This document shows, piece by piece, positions 1-8,266 of a stretch of 64,000 nucleotides of DNA (within the stretch, counting starts at the first letter, position 1; every line of letters begins with the position of its first letter). The DNA is from Arthrobacter endolithicus. Lineage in GTDB: Bacteria; Actinomycetota; Actinomycetes; Actinomycetales; Micrococcaceae. Below the pieces are notes generated by a model. It saw only the letters and a program-made list of their open reading frames with translations. It had not been told where the DNA came from and ran no database searches. A program made the position numbers and the translations under genes. The stretch covers positions 111,552-175,551 of the forward strand of contig NZ_JAPNLH010000008.1 in NCBI RefSeq assembly GCF_026627425.1. The letters run 5' to 3'.

Positions 1-196
1 AGTACGCCAGGAAAACCAACAACCCGACGACCGTCTGCAGCACGGTGGCCGCAAGTCCGACGCCGGCCAGCTGGTCCACCCCAAGGTGTCCGACAATCGC
101 CGAATCGGCCAGTAAAAACAACGGTTCCGCAATCAGGGCACCAAACGCCGGGACGGCCAGCTGCAGAATTTGGCGGCTGATGGTCATTTGGGGCAT
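1..196 (-). CDS. MATE family efflux transporter, N-terminal part only
   Basis: The reverse strand opens at an ATG at 196 and reads in frame past the left window edge, so only about the first 65 residues are visible. They contain the pattern LAVPAFGALIAEPLF followed by ADSAIVGHLG, which matches the first transmembrane helices of the MATE/DinF drug-sodium or drug-proton antiporters. The product would be an inner-membrane multidrug exporter. It lies 94 bases downstream of dnaB on the same strand and could be read from the same transcript. Substrate cannot be told from this fragment. The family call is firm for so short a piece because the helix-1 motif is distinctive. Confidence 0.8.
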   Translation of the reverse strand, partial: MPQMTISRQILQLAVPAFGALIAEPLFLLADSAIVGHLGVDQLAGVGLAATVLQTVVGLLVFLAY

Positions 197-290
197 CGGA
201 CAATGCTAGCGGTCAGAGTGCGGAATCCTGCACCTCGAGAACGGCGATGTTCGCCCGGACCTCGCGCAGCACGAGCTGCCTGTCCTGACC

Positions 291-1676
291 CTAGAAGGAA
301 CCAGTGCCCGCAGAGTCAACGGCCATGTTGGAGAACCGGGAATAATGGCCCTGGAATCCAACGACAATTGTCTTGGTCGGACCGTTACGGTGTTTTGCCA
401 CGATGACATCCGCTTCCCCGGCCCGGGGGGATTCCTTGTCATAGATGTCTTCGCGGTGCAGCAGGATCACCATATCAGCATCCTGCTCAATCGAGCCGGA
501 CTCGCGGAGATCGGAAATCATCGGCTTCTTGTCGGTCCGTTGCTCCGAACCACGGTTCAGCTGCGAGAGTGCGATGACAGGTACCTGAAGCTCCTTGGCG
601 AGGAGCTTGAGCGCGCGGGAAAATTCGGAGACCTCCTGCTGACGGGATTCAACCTTTTTGCCTGAGGACATCAGCTGCAGGTAATCCAAAATCACCAGCT
701 TCAACCCGTGCTGTTGCTTCAGACGGCGGCATTTCGCACGGATTTCCATCAGGGACATGTTCGGGCTGTCATCAATGAAGAGCGGTGCATCGTTCATCCT
801 GCCCATTGTGGTGGCGATCTTTGACCACTGATCGTCCTTGATGGTTCCTTTGCGCAGGTCCTGCAGACTGATCGTGGCCTCGGCCGAGAGCAGGCGCATC
901 GCGAGCTCGTTGCGGCCCATTTCCAATGAGAAGACTACGGTCGGCAAATTGTGCTTTATCGCAGCCGAACGCGCCCAGTCCAAGGCGAAGGTGGATTTTC
1001 CTACCGCTGGCCTGGCCGCGATGACTATCATCTGCCCGGGATGCAGTCCATTGGTGAGTTCGTCGAGTTCGTAGAACCCGGTGGGCACTCCGGTCATGCC
1101 TTCACCGCGGTGCCCGGACGCCTCAATTTCATCCACGGTGGATTCCATCACGTCCTTGAGGGCCACGTAGTCTTCCGCTGTCCGGCGCTCGGCGACGGCA
1201 TACACCTCGGCCTGCGCGGCATTGACGATGTCTTCGACTTCGCCGTCGTTGGCATAACCAAGCTGGACGATCTTAGTTCCGGCCGTAACCAGGCGCCGCA
1301 GTACCGCCCGCTCGCCGACAATTTCCGCGTAAAATCCTGCATTCGCAGCGGTGGGGACGGACTGGATGAGCTGATGAAGGTAGGCCGGCCCGCCAATACG
1401 GCCAATTTCCCCGCGTTTGGTCAGCTCATCGGCGACGGTGACGGCGTCCGCCGGTTCGCCGCGCCCGTAGAGGTCAAGAATGGCCTCGTAAATGCTTTCA
1501 TGGGAGGGACGGTAGAAATCATTGCCGCGCAGTACCTCGACCACGTCTGCGATGGCGTCTTTGGACAGCATCATGCCACCCAAAACGCTCTGTTCGGCCA
1601 CGAGGTCCTGTGGTGGCGTCCGGGCGAAGTCCGGTTCGCGCAGGGTTCCCACCGAGTCCGTATTCGTTGCTGACAT
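291..1676 (-). CDS. dnaB: Replicative DNA helicase DnaB
   Basis: Hexameric 5'-3' helicase that unwinds DNA ahead of the replisome. The 461-residue protein has the normal length. The N-terminal collar domain begins with DLVAEQSVLGGMM (about residues 24-36). The RecA-like motor carries Walker A ARPAVGKST (221-229), Walker B LVILDYLQL (327-335), motif VIALSQLNR (367-375) and the arginine-finger region KHRNGPT (428-434). No intein interrupts it. The ATG at 1676 follows an AAAGGGG ribosome site at about 9 bases. It sits downstream of the rpsF-ssb-rpsR-rplI operon, as in other actinobacteria, but here two plus-strand reading frames intervene. The probable loader DciA is encoded at 51.6 kb. Confidence 0.98.
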   Translation of the reverse strand: MSATNTDSVGTLREPDFARTPPQDLVAEQSVLGGMMLSKDAIADVVEVLRGNDFYRPSHESIYEAILDLYGRGEPADAVTVADELTKRGEIGRIGGPAYLHQLIQSVPTAANAGFYAEIVGERAVLRRLVTAGTKIVQLGYANDGEVEDIVNAAQAEVYAVAERRTAEDYVALKDVMESTVDEIEASGHRGEGMTGVPTGFYELDELTNGLHPGQMIVIAARPAVGKSTFALDWARSAAIKHNLPTVVFSLEMGRNELAMRLLSAEATISLQDLRKGTIKDDQWSKIATTMGRMNDAPLFIDDSPNMSLMEIRAKCRRLKQQHGLKLVILDYLQLMSSGKKVESRQQEVSEFSRALKLLAKELQVPVIALSQLNRGSEQRTDKKPMISDLRESGSIEQDADMVILLHREDIYDKESPRAGEADVIVAKHRNGPTKTIVVGFQGHYSRFSNMAVDSAGTGSF

Positions 1677-1853
1677 CGGTCAAGCCCCTTTCGTGCCGCG
1701 CCGGTCTGTGGACCGTCAACCGGCACGCTGCCGACCTATACCGCGGATACCTCTTCCTACCATTGGGAACCGACACGCTGACGTACGTGGACTGGATCCT
1801 CAGCCACGGTAGACCCTGTAGGCACGGGCGCCAACCTCAGTGCACACCTACCC

Positions 1854-2011
1854 TGTGGATAACTTGTGCATAGGGCGGCGTGTCTTGTGCACAGGCTGGG
1901 GAGAACCCTGTGGATATCAAAAATTCTTTGTCACAAATGTGCCCCTGACCTGCAGAAACGCTCCCCACAACCTGTGGAGGAAAAGAAGTTTTCAATGAAC
2001 CTTCATCCACA
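1854..2011. promoter_or_regulatory. DnaA-box cluster upstream of dnaB
   Basis: The 572-base gap between dnaB and the next plus-strand gene holds one perfect reverse DnaA box (TGTGGATAA, 1854-1862). Near matches follow: TTGTGCACA 1885-1893, TGTGGATAT 1909-1917, TGTGGAGGA 1973-1981 and TCATCCACA 2003-2011. The stretch is more AT-rich than its surroundings. It may regulate dnaB or titrate DnaA. No gene is recognised in 1677-2248; open frames there overlap each other and look accidental. Confidence 0.6.
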
Positions 2012-2248
2012 GCTTGCATGTTGACAACGCTATGATCGGTCGTTAAGGGGCGGAGCTCAACGTGCATAGTATGCCTGCAGCGAAACGTTTCCGGGCCCAG
2101 GCGGAAGATCGCCCTCATGCGTCCATGCCGGTTCAGGCATATAGCGGATGGGCAGGTCCTCTCCGACGCCAGCGCGGGGGCAGCACACCTGGACGACCGA
2201 TTCAGCTATCCTGCCCCGTCCCTGCCGAACGTGGCATATGCTCAGGGC

Positions 2249-2755
2249 ATGGACTGGTTCTTCGTAGTGCTCATCGCCGTCGTCGGAATTGTCTTTTTAT
2301 TTTGGGCCGCCCGCGCCGGCCGCACGGGCGGCAGCAGCCTCTCCGATGCGGACCGTTATCAGCTGGAGCTGGCCCGCAAGGCCCAGGCGCAGCTGCAGGC
2401 CGCTGCCCGCTTGGCAGCCGCGGGCCGTCCAAGCCATCCATCGCAGCGTACTGGGTATTCTCAGTCCAACGCCTACCGGACGTCTCCGGCCCAGGGGCAA
2501 AACGAAACGCACGGACAGAACGCAGCCCGGGGGCAAAATGAGTCGCACGGACAGAACCTCACCGGCCGTAACGGCGGCCAAAACGGCGGCCGCTTTGCCG
2601 GCCAGGACCAACCCATGTCGATGGACCCGCAACTTATTGCGCAACTGCAGAGCCTCATCCGCAACGGCAGCAAGATGCAGGCAATAGCACTGCTGCGCTC
2701 CAAAACGGGCGTTGGTCTGATGGACGCCAAGAACTACGTGGACCGGCTGGGGTAA
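2249..2755 (+). CDS. Membrane-anchored protein with L7/L12 C-terminal-like domain
   Basis: A 168-residue protein. It opens with one hydrophobic helix (DWFFVVLIAVVGIVFLFWAA), then a charged Ala/Arg/Gln-rich helix. A low-complexity Gln/Asn/Gly linker follows, with repeated GQNE(T/S)HGQN units. The last part is a compact domain (LIAQLQSLIRNGSKMQAIAL to VGLMDAKNYVDRLG) that resembles the C-terminal fold of ribosomal protein L7/L12. The family recurs in actinobacteria as an unassigned 'ribosomal L7/L12-like' membrane protein; its role is not known to me. The ATG at 2249 is chosen because it starts the hydrophobic helix. An in-frame GTG at 2231 and longer frames upstream add residues with no family character. 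The ribosome site is weak. Confidence 0.7.
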   Translation: MDWFFVVLIAVVGIVFLFWAARAGRTGGSSLSDADRYQLELARKAQAQLQAAARLAAAGRPSHPSQRTGYSQSNAYRTSPAQGQNETHGQNAARGQNESHGQNLTGRNGGQNGGRFAGQDQPMSMDPQLIAQLQSLIRNGSKMQAIALLRSKTGVGLMDAKNYVDRLG

Positions 2756-2772
2756 CGCCGATGGAAGGCTAA

Positions 2773-3184
2773 GTGCCCGTTACCGTCGAGGTGGGGGGAT
2801 TTATCGCGGCGATCGGCAATGAGGCCCGCCGCCGGGATTCCTTGGCGCTGACGGGGCTGATGACGGGCGTGACGGGGGTCCCGGCCGCGATGTGGGGAGC
2901 GGGGCAACATCGGATTCGGCAGTTACCACTACCGCGACGAAAGCGGAGGGGAAGGGGACCAGCCTGCTGTCGGATTTTCGCCGCAGGGGGCAGGCCTCTG
3001 CCTGTACGGGCTCATCAACTCTCCGGTCGCCAAAGAGCGTCTGGACATACTCGGCAAACACACGGCGGGCGCCGGCTGTCTTTACATCAACGAACTCGCT
3101 GATCTAGACATGTTTGTCCTTGAAGCCCTGATCCGCGAGGGATTCGCCGCCATGAATGCCGGCCCGTCGGGACCGCAGGCCTAA
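2773..3184 (+). pseudogene. DUF1801 (YdhG/YjhX-like) protein, frameshifted
   Basis: Two overlapping frames together spell a DUF1801 protein. Frame one (from GTG 2773) gives VEVGGFIAAIGNEARRRDS through TGVPAAMWG. The second half continues one frame over as NIGFGSYHYRDESG, VGFSPQGAGLCLYG, LDILGKHTAGAGCLYINEL and ends at TAA 3182-3184. The switch lies at about 2896-2912 in a G-rich run and is equivalent to one inserted base (or two lost). DUF1801 proteins are small cytosolic proteins of uncertain function. As written the sequence cannot encode the full product. A sequencing slip in the G run is the alternative to true decay. It stands alone between dnaB and the ribosomal operon, on the opposite strand to both. 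Confidence 0.8.
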
Positions 3185-3482
3185 ACCGAAAACCGCCACC
3201 GGAGGAGGCTGCCGGGGTGGATACAGCCGCCGTCGGGCCTACTGGGACGGCACTGCCGGACATTCGGCGCCCGCCGCCGATGCGGCCGGGCAGCATCAGG
3301 AGGCCGGACGCCTCCGCGACCCCCGGAGTATCCTGCAGCAGCACCAAGGCGATATGGCGGACGGTCAGCTGCACACGCTAAAGCGGGAGCAAAAGCTCAA
3401 GACCAGCGACGCGTTTAGAAGCTATGCCACCCTCGGCCGTGCCGGTACCGATCCGGAGTGCGTGGAACCGGCAAGGGATGGG

Positions 3483-3550
3483 AAAGGGCCCCTACCCGGC
3501 AGGTAGCGGCCCTCGCCAACAAGCCGGCGGAGTCCCCAAGTTCGTTGGGG
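3483..3550 (-). terminator. rplI: Terminator hairpins downstream of rplI
   Basis: Read on the minus strand after the rplI stop, a short hairpin (6-bp arms 3534-3539 and 3545-3550, 5-base loop) is followed by a stronger one. The second pairs 3508-3512 with 3486-3490 and 3502-3506 with 3492-3496, with one central mismatch and a 5-base loop, and runs directly into TTTCCC. This is a good intrinsic terminator for the rpsF-ssb-rpsR-rplI operon. I see no gene in 3185-3482. Confidence 0.7.
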
Positions 3551-3571
3551 TTCCTTTCAGCTATCCGTCAA

Positions 3572-4021
3572 TTAGCTGGAAACGACGTCCAGGTTGATGA
3601 CAGCGGCAACATCCTCGTGCAGACGGACGTTCGCGGTATAGGTGCCAACACTCTTAATGTGTGCCGGCAATTCCACCTTGCGCTTGTCGATGGCGCCGAG
3701 CCCGGCGGCCTCGACAGCCTTGGCAACATCCTCGGCCTTGACGGTACCGAAGAGTCGGCCGGATTCCCCGGCCTTGACCACGAGCTTGACCGGCTTAGCG
3801 GACAAAGCAGCGGCCTGTGCCTGAGCAGCTTCAACAGAAGCGTGGGCACGGGCAGCGCGGGCGGCCTTGATCGACTGAACCTGCTTCTCGCCACCCTTGC
3901 TCCAGGTCAGGGCGAATCCGCGGGGCAGAAGGTAGTTACGGGCGTAACCGTTCTTCACCTCGACAATATCGCCGGCGGCACCGAGTCCGGTGACTTCATG
4001 GGTCAAAATGAGTTTAGACAT
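3572..4021 (-). CDS. rplI: 50S ribosomal protein L9
   Basis: Full-length L9 of 149 residues. The N-terminal 23S-binding domain reads [20 protein letters not shown] and [16 protein letters not shown], followed by a long connecting helix rich in Ala and Gln. The C-terminal domain carries [17 protein letters not shown] and ends in INLDVVSS. L9 binds near the base of the L1 stalk and helps keep the reading frame. It is the last gene of rpsF-ssb-rpsR-rplI; the start codon lies 17 bases after the rpsR stop and a ribosome site (AAGGGGA) precedes it. Terminator hairpins follow at 3483-3550. Confidence 0.98.
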   Translation of the reverse strand: MSKLILTHEVTGLGAAGDIVEVKNGYARNYLLPRGFALTWSKGGEKQVQSIKAARAARAHASVEAAQAQAAALSAKPVKLVVKAGESGRLFGTVKAEDVAKAVEAAGLGAIDKRKVELPAHIKSVGTYTANVRLHEDVAAVINLDVVSS

Positions 4022-4038
4022 CTGGTAATCCCCTTCGC

Positions 4039-4278
4039 TTAGCCGCGGCCGGCGCCGGAGTAGGGCAGCAGAGCAACTTCGCGGGCATTCTTGATTGCCT
4101 GGGCGAGCTTGCGCTGTTCCTGAACGGTGACGCCCGTGACGCGGCGCGCACGGATCTTTCCCCGGTCGGAGATGAACTTGCGCAGCAATGCTACGTCCTT
4201 GTAGTCGATGACTGTAACGTCAGCGGCCTTCAAGGGATTGGACTTTGGTTTGGGCTTACGGAGTTCAGCCTTTGCCAT
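4039..4278 (-). CDS. rpsR: 30S ribosomal protein S18
   Basis: S18 of 79 residues, pairing with S6 on the platform of the small subunit. The start is the ATG at 4278, preceded by AAGGAG; a longer open frame upstream lacks family character. Conserved core: [20 protein letters not shown] followed by [19 protein letters not shown] and ending in [10 protein letters not shown]. The N-terminus is basic ([15 protein letters not shown]). There are no cysteines, so it is probably the zinc-free type. It lies in the usual order between ssb and rplI. Confidence 0.97.
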   Translation of the reverse strand: MAKAELRKPKPKSNPLKAADVTVIDYKDVALLRKFISDRGKIRARRVTGVTVQEQRKLAQAIKNAREVALLPYSGAGRG

Positions 4279-4362
4279 CGTGGAGCTCCTTAGTATTCGT
4301 GGAGCCCGTGGATATGGATCCACGGGATGGTTTGCGACGGCAGTTGCCGTCATGAATAGTGT

Positions 4363-4935
4363 TTAGAAGGGAGGTTCCGAGGAATCCGGGCCAGAACCCC
4401 ACCCGGCGGAACCACCGGAGGGGGTGCCCCACGGATCCTCTGCCGGAGCGGACTGCCCTGAGCCCTGGCTTCCGCCGCCGCCCCAGGCAGGGCTTCCCCC
4501 GCCGGAGTTGCCGCCGAAGTTACCACCCCCGCCGGAGTTGCCGCCGAAGTTCCCGCCGCCACCGCCGGAGCGCTGGGTGCGGTTAACCTTGGCATTGGCA
4601 TAGCGCAGCGAGGGGCCGATCTCGTCGACCTCAAGCTCCATTACGGTGCGTTTTTCGCCTTCTTTGGTCTCGTAGGTACGCGACTTCAGCCGGCCGGAAA
4701 CGATCACGCGAGTGCCCTTCGTCAGGGACTCCGCAACGTTCTCGGCAGCCTCACGCCAAACGGATGCGCGCAGGAACAGCGTTTCGCCGTCCTTCCACTC
4801 ATTCGACTGGCGGTCAAAGGTCCGCGGAGTGGATGCAATGGTGAAGTTCGCTACTGCCGAACCTGACGGCGTGAACCGCAGTTCCGGATCGCTGGTGAGA
4901 TTCCCAACGACAGTAATAATCGTTTCGCCTGCCAT
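4363..4935 (-). CDS. ssb: Single-stranded DNA-binding protein
   Basis: SSB of 190 residues. The OB fold occupies roughly residues 1-113 ([52 protein letters not shown]). A Gly/Asn/Ser-rich flexible tail follows with two [18 protein letters not shown] units. The C-terminal tip is the acidic DSSEPPF, the variant of the DDDIPF docking tip usual in this group for recruiting replication and repair proteins. It lies between rpsF and rpsR in the conserved operon. The start ATG at 4935 is preceded by a GGAAGCAGGAGCAG stretch that supplies the ribosome site. Tail GC and glycine bias are normal for actinobacterial SSB. Confidence 0.98.
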   Translation of the reverse strand: MAGETIITVVGNLTSDPELRFTPSGSAVANFTIASTPRTFDRQSNEWKDGETLFLRASVWREAAENVAESLTKGTRVIVSGRLKSRTYETKEGEKRTVMELEVDEIGPSLRYANAKVNRTQRSGGGGGNFGGNSGGGGNFGGNSGGGSPAWGGGGSQGSGQSAPAEDPWGTPSGGSAGWGSGPDSSEPPF

Positions 4936-4996
4936 CTGCTCCTGCTTCCTGCTGTGTGTTCCTACGGATGAAAACGCTTAAAAGTCGGAGCCGAAG

Positions 4997-5302
4997 TTAC
5001 TCGGCAACGACCTTCTGGTCTTCGGGGCGGATGATCTTGGTGCGCAGAATCGTCTCATTGAGACCCAACTGGCGGTCAAGCTCCTGGGTGGTAGCCGGCT
5101 CTGCGGTGAAGTTCACCACTGCGTAGATACCTTCGGTCTTCTTCTTGATCTCGTAAGCCAGTCGACGACGGCCCCAGATATCCACCTTTTCGATGGTTCC
5201 GCCACCGGTGGTGATGACGCTGAGGAACTTCTGAAGCGACGGCTCAACGGTACGCTCTTCGACCTCGGGGTCGATGATTACCATCAGTTCGTAAGGACGC
5301 AT
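4997..5302 (-). CDS. rpsF: 30S ribosomal protein S6
   Basis: S6 of 101 residues, first gene of the rpsF-ssb-rpsR-rplI operon. It starts [20 protein letters not shown], includes [20 protein letters not shown] and ends in [11 protein letters not shown]. The ATG at 5302 is chosen over an in-frame GTG at 5314 because the strong GGAGGTGGG ribosome site overlaps that GTG and is correctly spaced for 5302. S6 pairs with S18 on the small subunit platform. The promoter should lie in 5303-5450. Confidence 0.97.
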   Translation of the reverse strand: MRPYELMVIIDPEVEERTVEPSLQKFLSVITTGGGTIEKVDIWGRRRLAYEIKKKTEGIYAVVNFTAEPATTQELDRQLGLNETILRTKIIRPEDQKVVAE

Positions 5303-5852
5303 ATGTGAACCCACCTCCTTTGGGCTAAACGGCTACGGTCTTTCCGTAACAGGAGGTTCATTTGCGGTGTCCGTGGGCAGGTGGCCACCGATGAAACATG
5401 GCGAGCGCCAGCACAGACTTATCTATATTACCGTAAGTACGACGGCGGCCGGACCGGTTGTGGATAAGGCCACCGTGCCGCTGTGGGCCGCTTTGAAGGC
5501 ATTGGGGCTGCCAAACAAGCCAGGCAACTTATAAACTCGAGTTGCTACTATATGCCCATGCGTCAAAATGGACCGTGAATATCCCCCAGCCGCCGACGTC
5601 AATCGTGCCAACCTCGTACCAAGCTGGCCGCTCCGCCCGGCTGGGCGCGAACCATTTGACGCCCCTTGTTGCCGCGGCACGGGCTGCTGTTCGGGAAGTA
5701 TGCCGTTCTCACCGCACGGACGGACCTGAGACGGTTTGTAACTCACCAGATCCTCGTCGAGTCGATCTAAATCCGCCGCGGCGGCGATGGTCCTCCGCTT
5801 TCCCGGCCCTGAAGAACCGCAGTCAGCCTCTGGTACGAAAGGCAGCAAACCA
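5303..5852. other. Gap between rpsF and the MFS gene
   Basis: A 550-base stretch without a gene I can support. It holds one perfect reverse DnaA box (TGTGGATAA, 5459-5467) and a short AT-rich part near 5524-5552 with an inverted repeat (listed separately). Short in-frame stretches at about 5568-5769 look protein-like in more than one frame and may be remains of a small gene, but I recognise no family. Confidence 0.5.
5524..5545. promoter_or_regulatory. Candidate operator upstream of the DHA2 transporter
   Basis: GCAACT at 5524-5529 is repeated inverted as AGTTGC at 5540-5545, with the 10-base palindrome AACTCGAGTT nested at 5534-5543 and a TATAAA segment between the arms. The layout is like a TetR- or MarR-type site over a promoter -10 region. 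No regulator gene lies beside it, and it is about 300 bases before the transporter start. Confidence 0.35.
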
Positions 5853-7592
5853 ATGATCAACGCGACCGCTAGGGCCAAATCCTCTGTTCCCGCGTCTGGC
5901 AAATCGGCATGGCGAGCACTCGTTGTTCTCCTGATCGGGATGTCCATTGCACTTTTGGACACGACCATAGTCAATGTGGCCCTGCCGACCATCCGCACCT
6001 CGCTCAACGCCAACGAGGCCACGCTCTCCTGGATCATCTCCGGTTACGCGCTGGCGTTCGGGCTCTCGCTCATCCCTGCCGGTCGCATTGGCGACCGGGT
6101 GGGGCACAAATGGGTCTTTTTCACCGGTATCGCTTTGTTCACGGTGTCGTCCTTGGCCTGTGGAATCGCGCAATCCGATACGGAGCTTGTCATCTTTCGC
6201 GTTATCCAAGGCCTCGCGGGCGGGATCTTTGTACCGTCCGTGACCGCCTACATCCAGCTACTGTTCCCGCCGCAGGAGCGGGGCAAGGCCTTCGCGATCA
6301 TGGGCAGCGTCATCGGTGTCTCGTCCGCGCTCGGCCCGATCATCGGCGGTCTGCTGATCCAAGCCTTCGGTAACGCCGACGGTTGGCGCTTTGTTTTCTA
6401 CGTAAACCTACCGATAGGGTTCGCTGCCCTTGTCCTGGCGATGTACTGGCTTCCCCGGCGCGATCCGGCCGCCCCGCGTCCTCCTGCCGGACTCGACTGG
6501 TTCGGCGTCTTCCTCGTATCGGCCGCCCTGGTTGCCTTGCTCGTCCCCCTCATTCAGGGCCAAGACGAGGGCTGGCCGCTCTGGACCTACCTCACCATCG
6601 CAGGCGGCGTTGTCCTGCTCGCGATGTTTGCGCTCTGGGAGGTGCACTACACGCGGCGGGGCGGAAGCGCCCTTGTGCCTCCGACGTTGTTCAGTCACCC
6701 GCACTTCACCGGCGGCGTGATCCTTGCCCTCGTCTACTTCGCAGCCTTCACGAGCATATTCTTCACAATTTCTCTGCTCTGGCAGAGCGGCCTGGCCCAC
6801 AGCGCTCTCGAATCAGGCGTGGTGACGATCCCATTCGCAATCGGCAGCATCCTCGGCTCCTCGCAGAGCAACCGGCTCTCGTCGCGCCTTGGCCGCAGTG
6901 TTCTGATGCTCGGAACCGCGCTCGTAGCCATCGGTCTGATCTGGCTGTGGCTGATCTTCCTGACTCAGAAGGGGTCCGACCTCACCAATTGGATTCTGCT
7001 CGCGCCGCTCCTGATCAGTGGGGTCGGCAACGGGCTCTTCATCGCACCTAATGCACAATTCATCGTGGCGACCGTCGATCGGCGGGACGCAGGATCCGGT
7101 TCGGCCGTGATCGCGGCGATCCAGCGTATCGGTGCCGCAATCGGCATCGCCGCGATCGGTTCGGTACTCTTCGGCACGCTGACCATAGCCAAACCGGCGC
7201 CGCCGACGTCACACACGGCCGCTGCCATCGCTGAGGTCAACAGGCAGGCTACGGCGAACCTCGCCACGGGCTTCACCAACGCCTCCGCCCACGCCATGCT
7301 CGTCAGCGCTATCTTCGCCGTGGCTGCCTTCGTCTTGGTGTTTGCACTGCCAAAGCGGGTGAATCAGCGCAGTGGTGGTCGTCCGGCCGGCGCTGGCGCC
7401 GCCGGCAGGGCAGGCGCCACCGGAATCCGTGGCAGCGATACCGACGGTTCAGGCAAGCACCATGCCAAGCACCGCGGCATCCCGGTAAGTCGGGACGCCG
7501 CAGCGCCCACCCAGGGCGGGGCGGGTGATCCCGCTTTGACGCATGGCACACACGTTGCCGACGCTAAGCCCGACTCCGGCTCCACTTACTGA
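5853..7592 (+). CDS. MFS transporter, DHA2 family (EmrB/QacA-like drug exporter)
   Basis: A 579-residue membrane protein with about 14 hydrophobic helices, the hallmark of the DHA2 drug:proton antiporters. Family motifs: LDTTIVNVALP in helix 1 (about residues 35-45), motif A GRIGDRVGHKW (78-88) and the antiporter motif C region GSVIGVSSALGPIIGG. A hydrophilic Gly/Ala/His-rich tail of some 75 residues follows the last helix and is longer than usual. The start is the ATG at 5853, with AAAGGCAG upstream; an earlier in-frame start at 5787 adds residues without membrane character. It stands alone. The expected product exports amphiphilic drugs or dyes; the actual substrate is unknown. Confidence 0.92.
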   Translation: MINATARAKSSVPASGKSAWRALVVLLIGMSIALLDTTIVNVALPTIRTSLNANEATLSWIISGYALAFGLSLIPAGRIGDRVGHKWVFFTGIALFTVSSLACGIAQSDTELVIFRVIQGLAGGIFVPSVTAYIQLLFPPQERGKAFAIMGSVIGVSSALGPIIGGLLIQAFGNADGWRFVFYVNLPIGFAALVLAMYWLPRRDPAAPRPPAGLDWFGVFLVSAALVALLVPLIQGQDEGWPLWTYLTIAGGVVLLAMFALWEVHYTRRGGSALVPPTLFSHPHFTGGVILALVYFAAFTSIFFTISLLWQSGLAHSALESGVVTIPFAIGSILGSSQSNRLSSRLGRSVLMLGTALVAIGLIWLWLIFLTQKGSDLTNWILLAPLLISGVGNGLFIAPNAQFIVATVDRRDAGSGSAVIAAIQRIGAAIGIAAIGSVLFGTLTIAKPAPPTSHTAAAIAEVNRQATANLATGFTNASAHAMLVSAIFAVAAFVLVFALPKRVNQRSGGRPAGAGAAGRAGATGIRGSDTDGSGKHHAKHRGIPVSRDAAAPTQGGAGDPALTHGTHVADAKPDSGSTY

Positions 7593-7696
7593 CTCCCGGA
7601 GCGGTGCGGATCGGGTGTGCTGCCAAAAACACTAACGCCGCTTCCACGACGCGACCTCCAGTTACCTTTCGCGGCGCGGCCCTCACATCCAGGAAA

Positions 7697-8165
7697 CTAC
7701 TTATCCACAGTGACTTTCAGCTGCCCGTTCTGCAGTGAGATATCGCCGCGAACGTAGATGGACGAGTCGGAGCTGCCAGCTTTCCATTCCTGCTTGACCT
7801 CATCGAAGGAGACGTTGCGCTCATATGTCACGGTGGCCTTACCGGATTTAGCGGTTGCGATCCGCCATATCGCATCCGCACCGCTGGACGGGGACCCTCC
7901 ACTGATGGAAATGACGGGCGGTGACGTCAGCACCCACTTCACCTGCCGAGACTCCCCATACATGTATGCGTTAAATGGTCATCCGGCCGGTTCCAGATCC
8001 ACGGACGCCACGCATTTGGCCAGGAAGTCATCCACCTTGGTCTGGACAGCTTCTTTAAAAGCAGCATTAGGAACCGGCTTGAGCGTCACTGACTGCGGTG
8101 CCTCACAACGTCGCCCAGTTTTTTCACAGATTCGTGCTGTGTAACGTCTACAGTAATGATCTCCC
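7697..8165 (-). pseudogene. Decayed secreted-protein gene with in-frame TGA and frameshift
   Basis: The minus strand carries the C-terminal region of a conserved actinobacterial extracellular protein. The pieces are: TVDVTQHESVKKLGDVV (about 8160-8104); a frame change at 8101-8104; then APQSVTLKPVPNAAF and VDDFLAKCVASVDLEPAG; a TGA at 7979-7981; and PFNAYMYGESRQVKW through to ISLQNGQLKVTVDK with a stop at 7697. From memory of related proteins a Cys-Pro-Phe follows the Gly, so TGA stands where a Cys codon (TGC/TGT) would be. The 5' part, including any signal peptide, is missing because the next gene occupies that side. At least three lesions make a functional product unlikely. Confidence 0.65.
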
Positions 8166-8266
8166 GCAGGGTCCGCCGAATCAGACCGCTCCGCCCAAAT
8201 CGGCCAAAACTGGTGTCGTATACGCCGTTTCGTCGATCCGAGTCCGTCCTATGGGAAGATCGGGCC

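Noticed and set aside
215..290. In-frame continuation of dnaB for about 25 codons after its stop
   Set aside because: DnaB already has its full C-terminus; a short open stretch at this GC is expected by chance.
3156..3506. 116-codon plus-strand frame after the DUF1801 relic
   Set aside because: No ribosome site, low-complexity composition, and it runs into the rplI terminator.
5542..5856. 104-codon plus-strand frame before the DHA2 transporter
   Set aside because: No recognisable domain and no ribosome site; composition differs from neighbouring genes.
7979..7981. Selenocysteine codon
   Set aside because: A frameshift and missing 5' end in the same gene, and a position that would be a disulfide cysteine in an exported protein, make decay far more likely.
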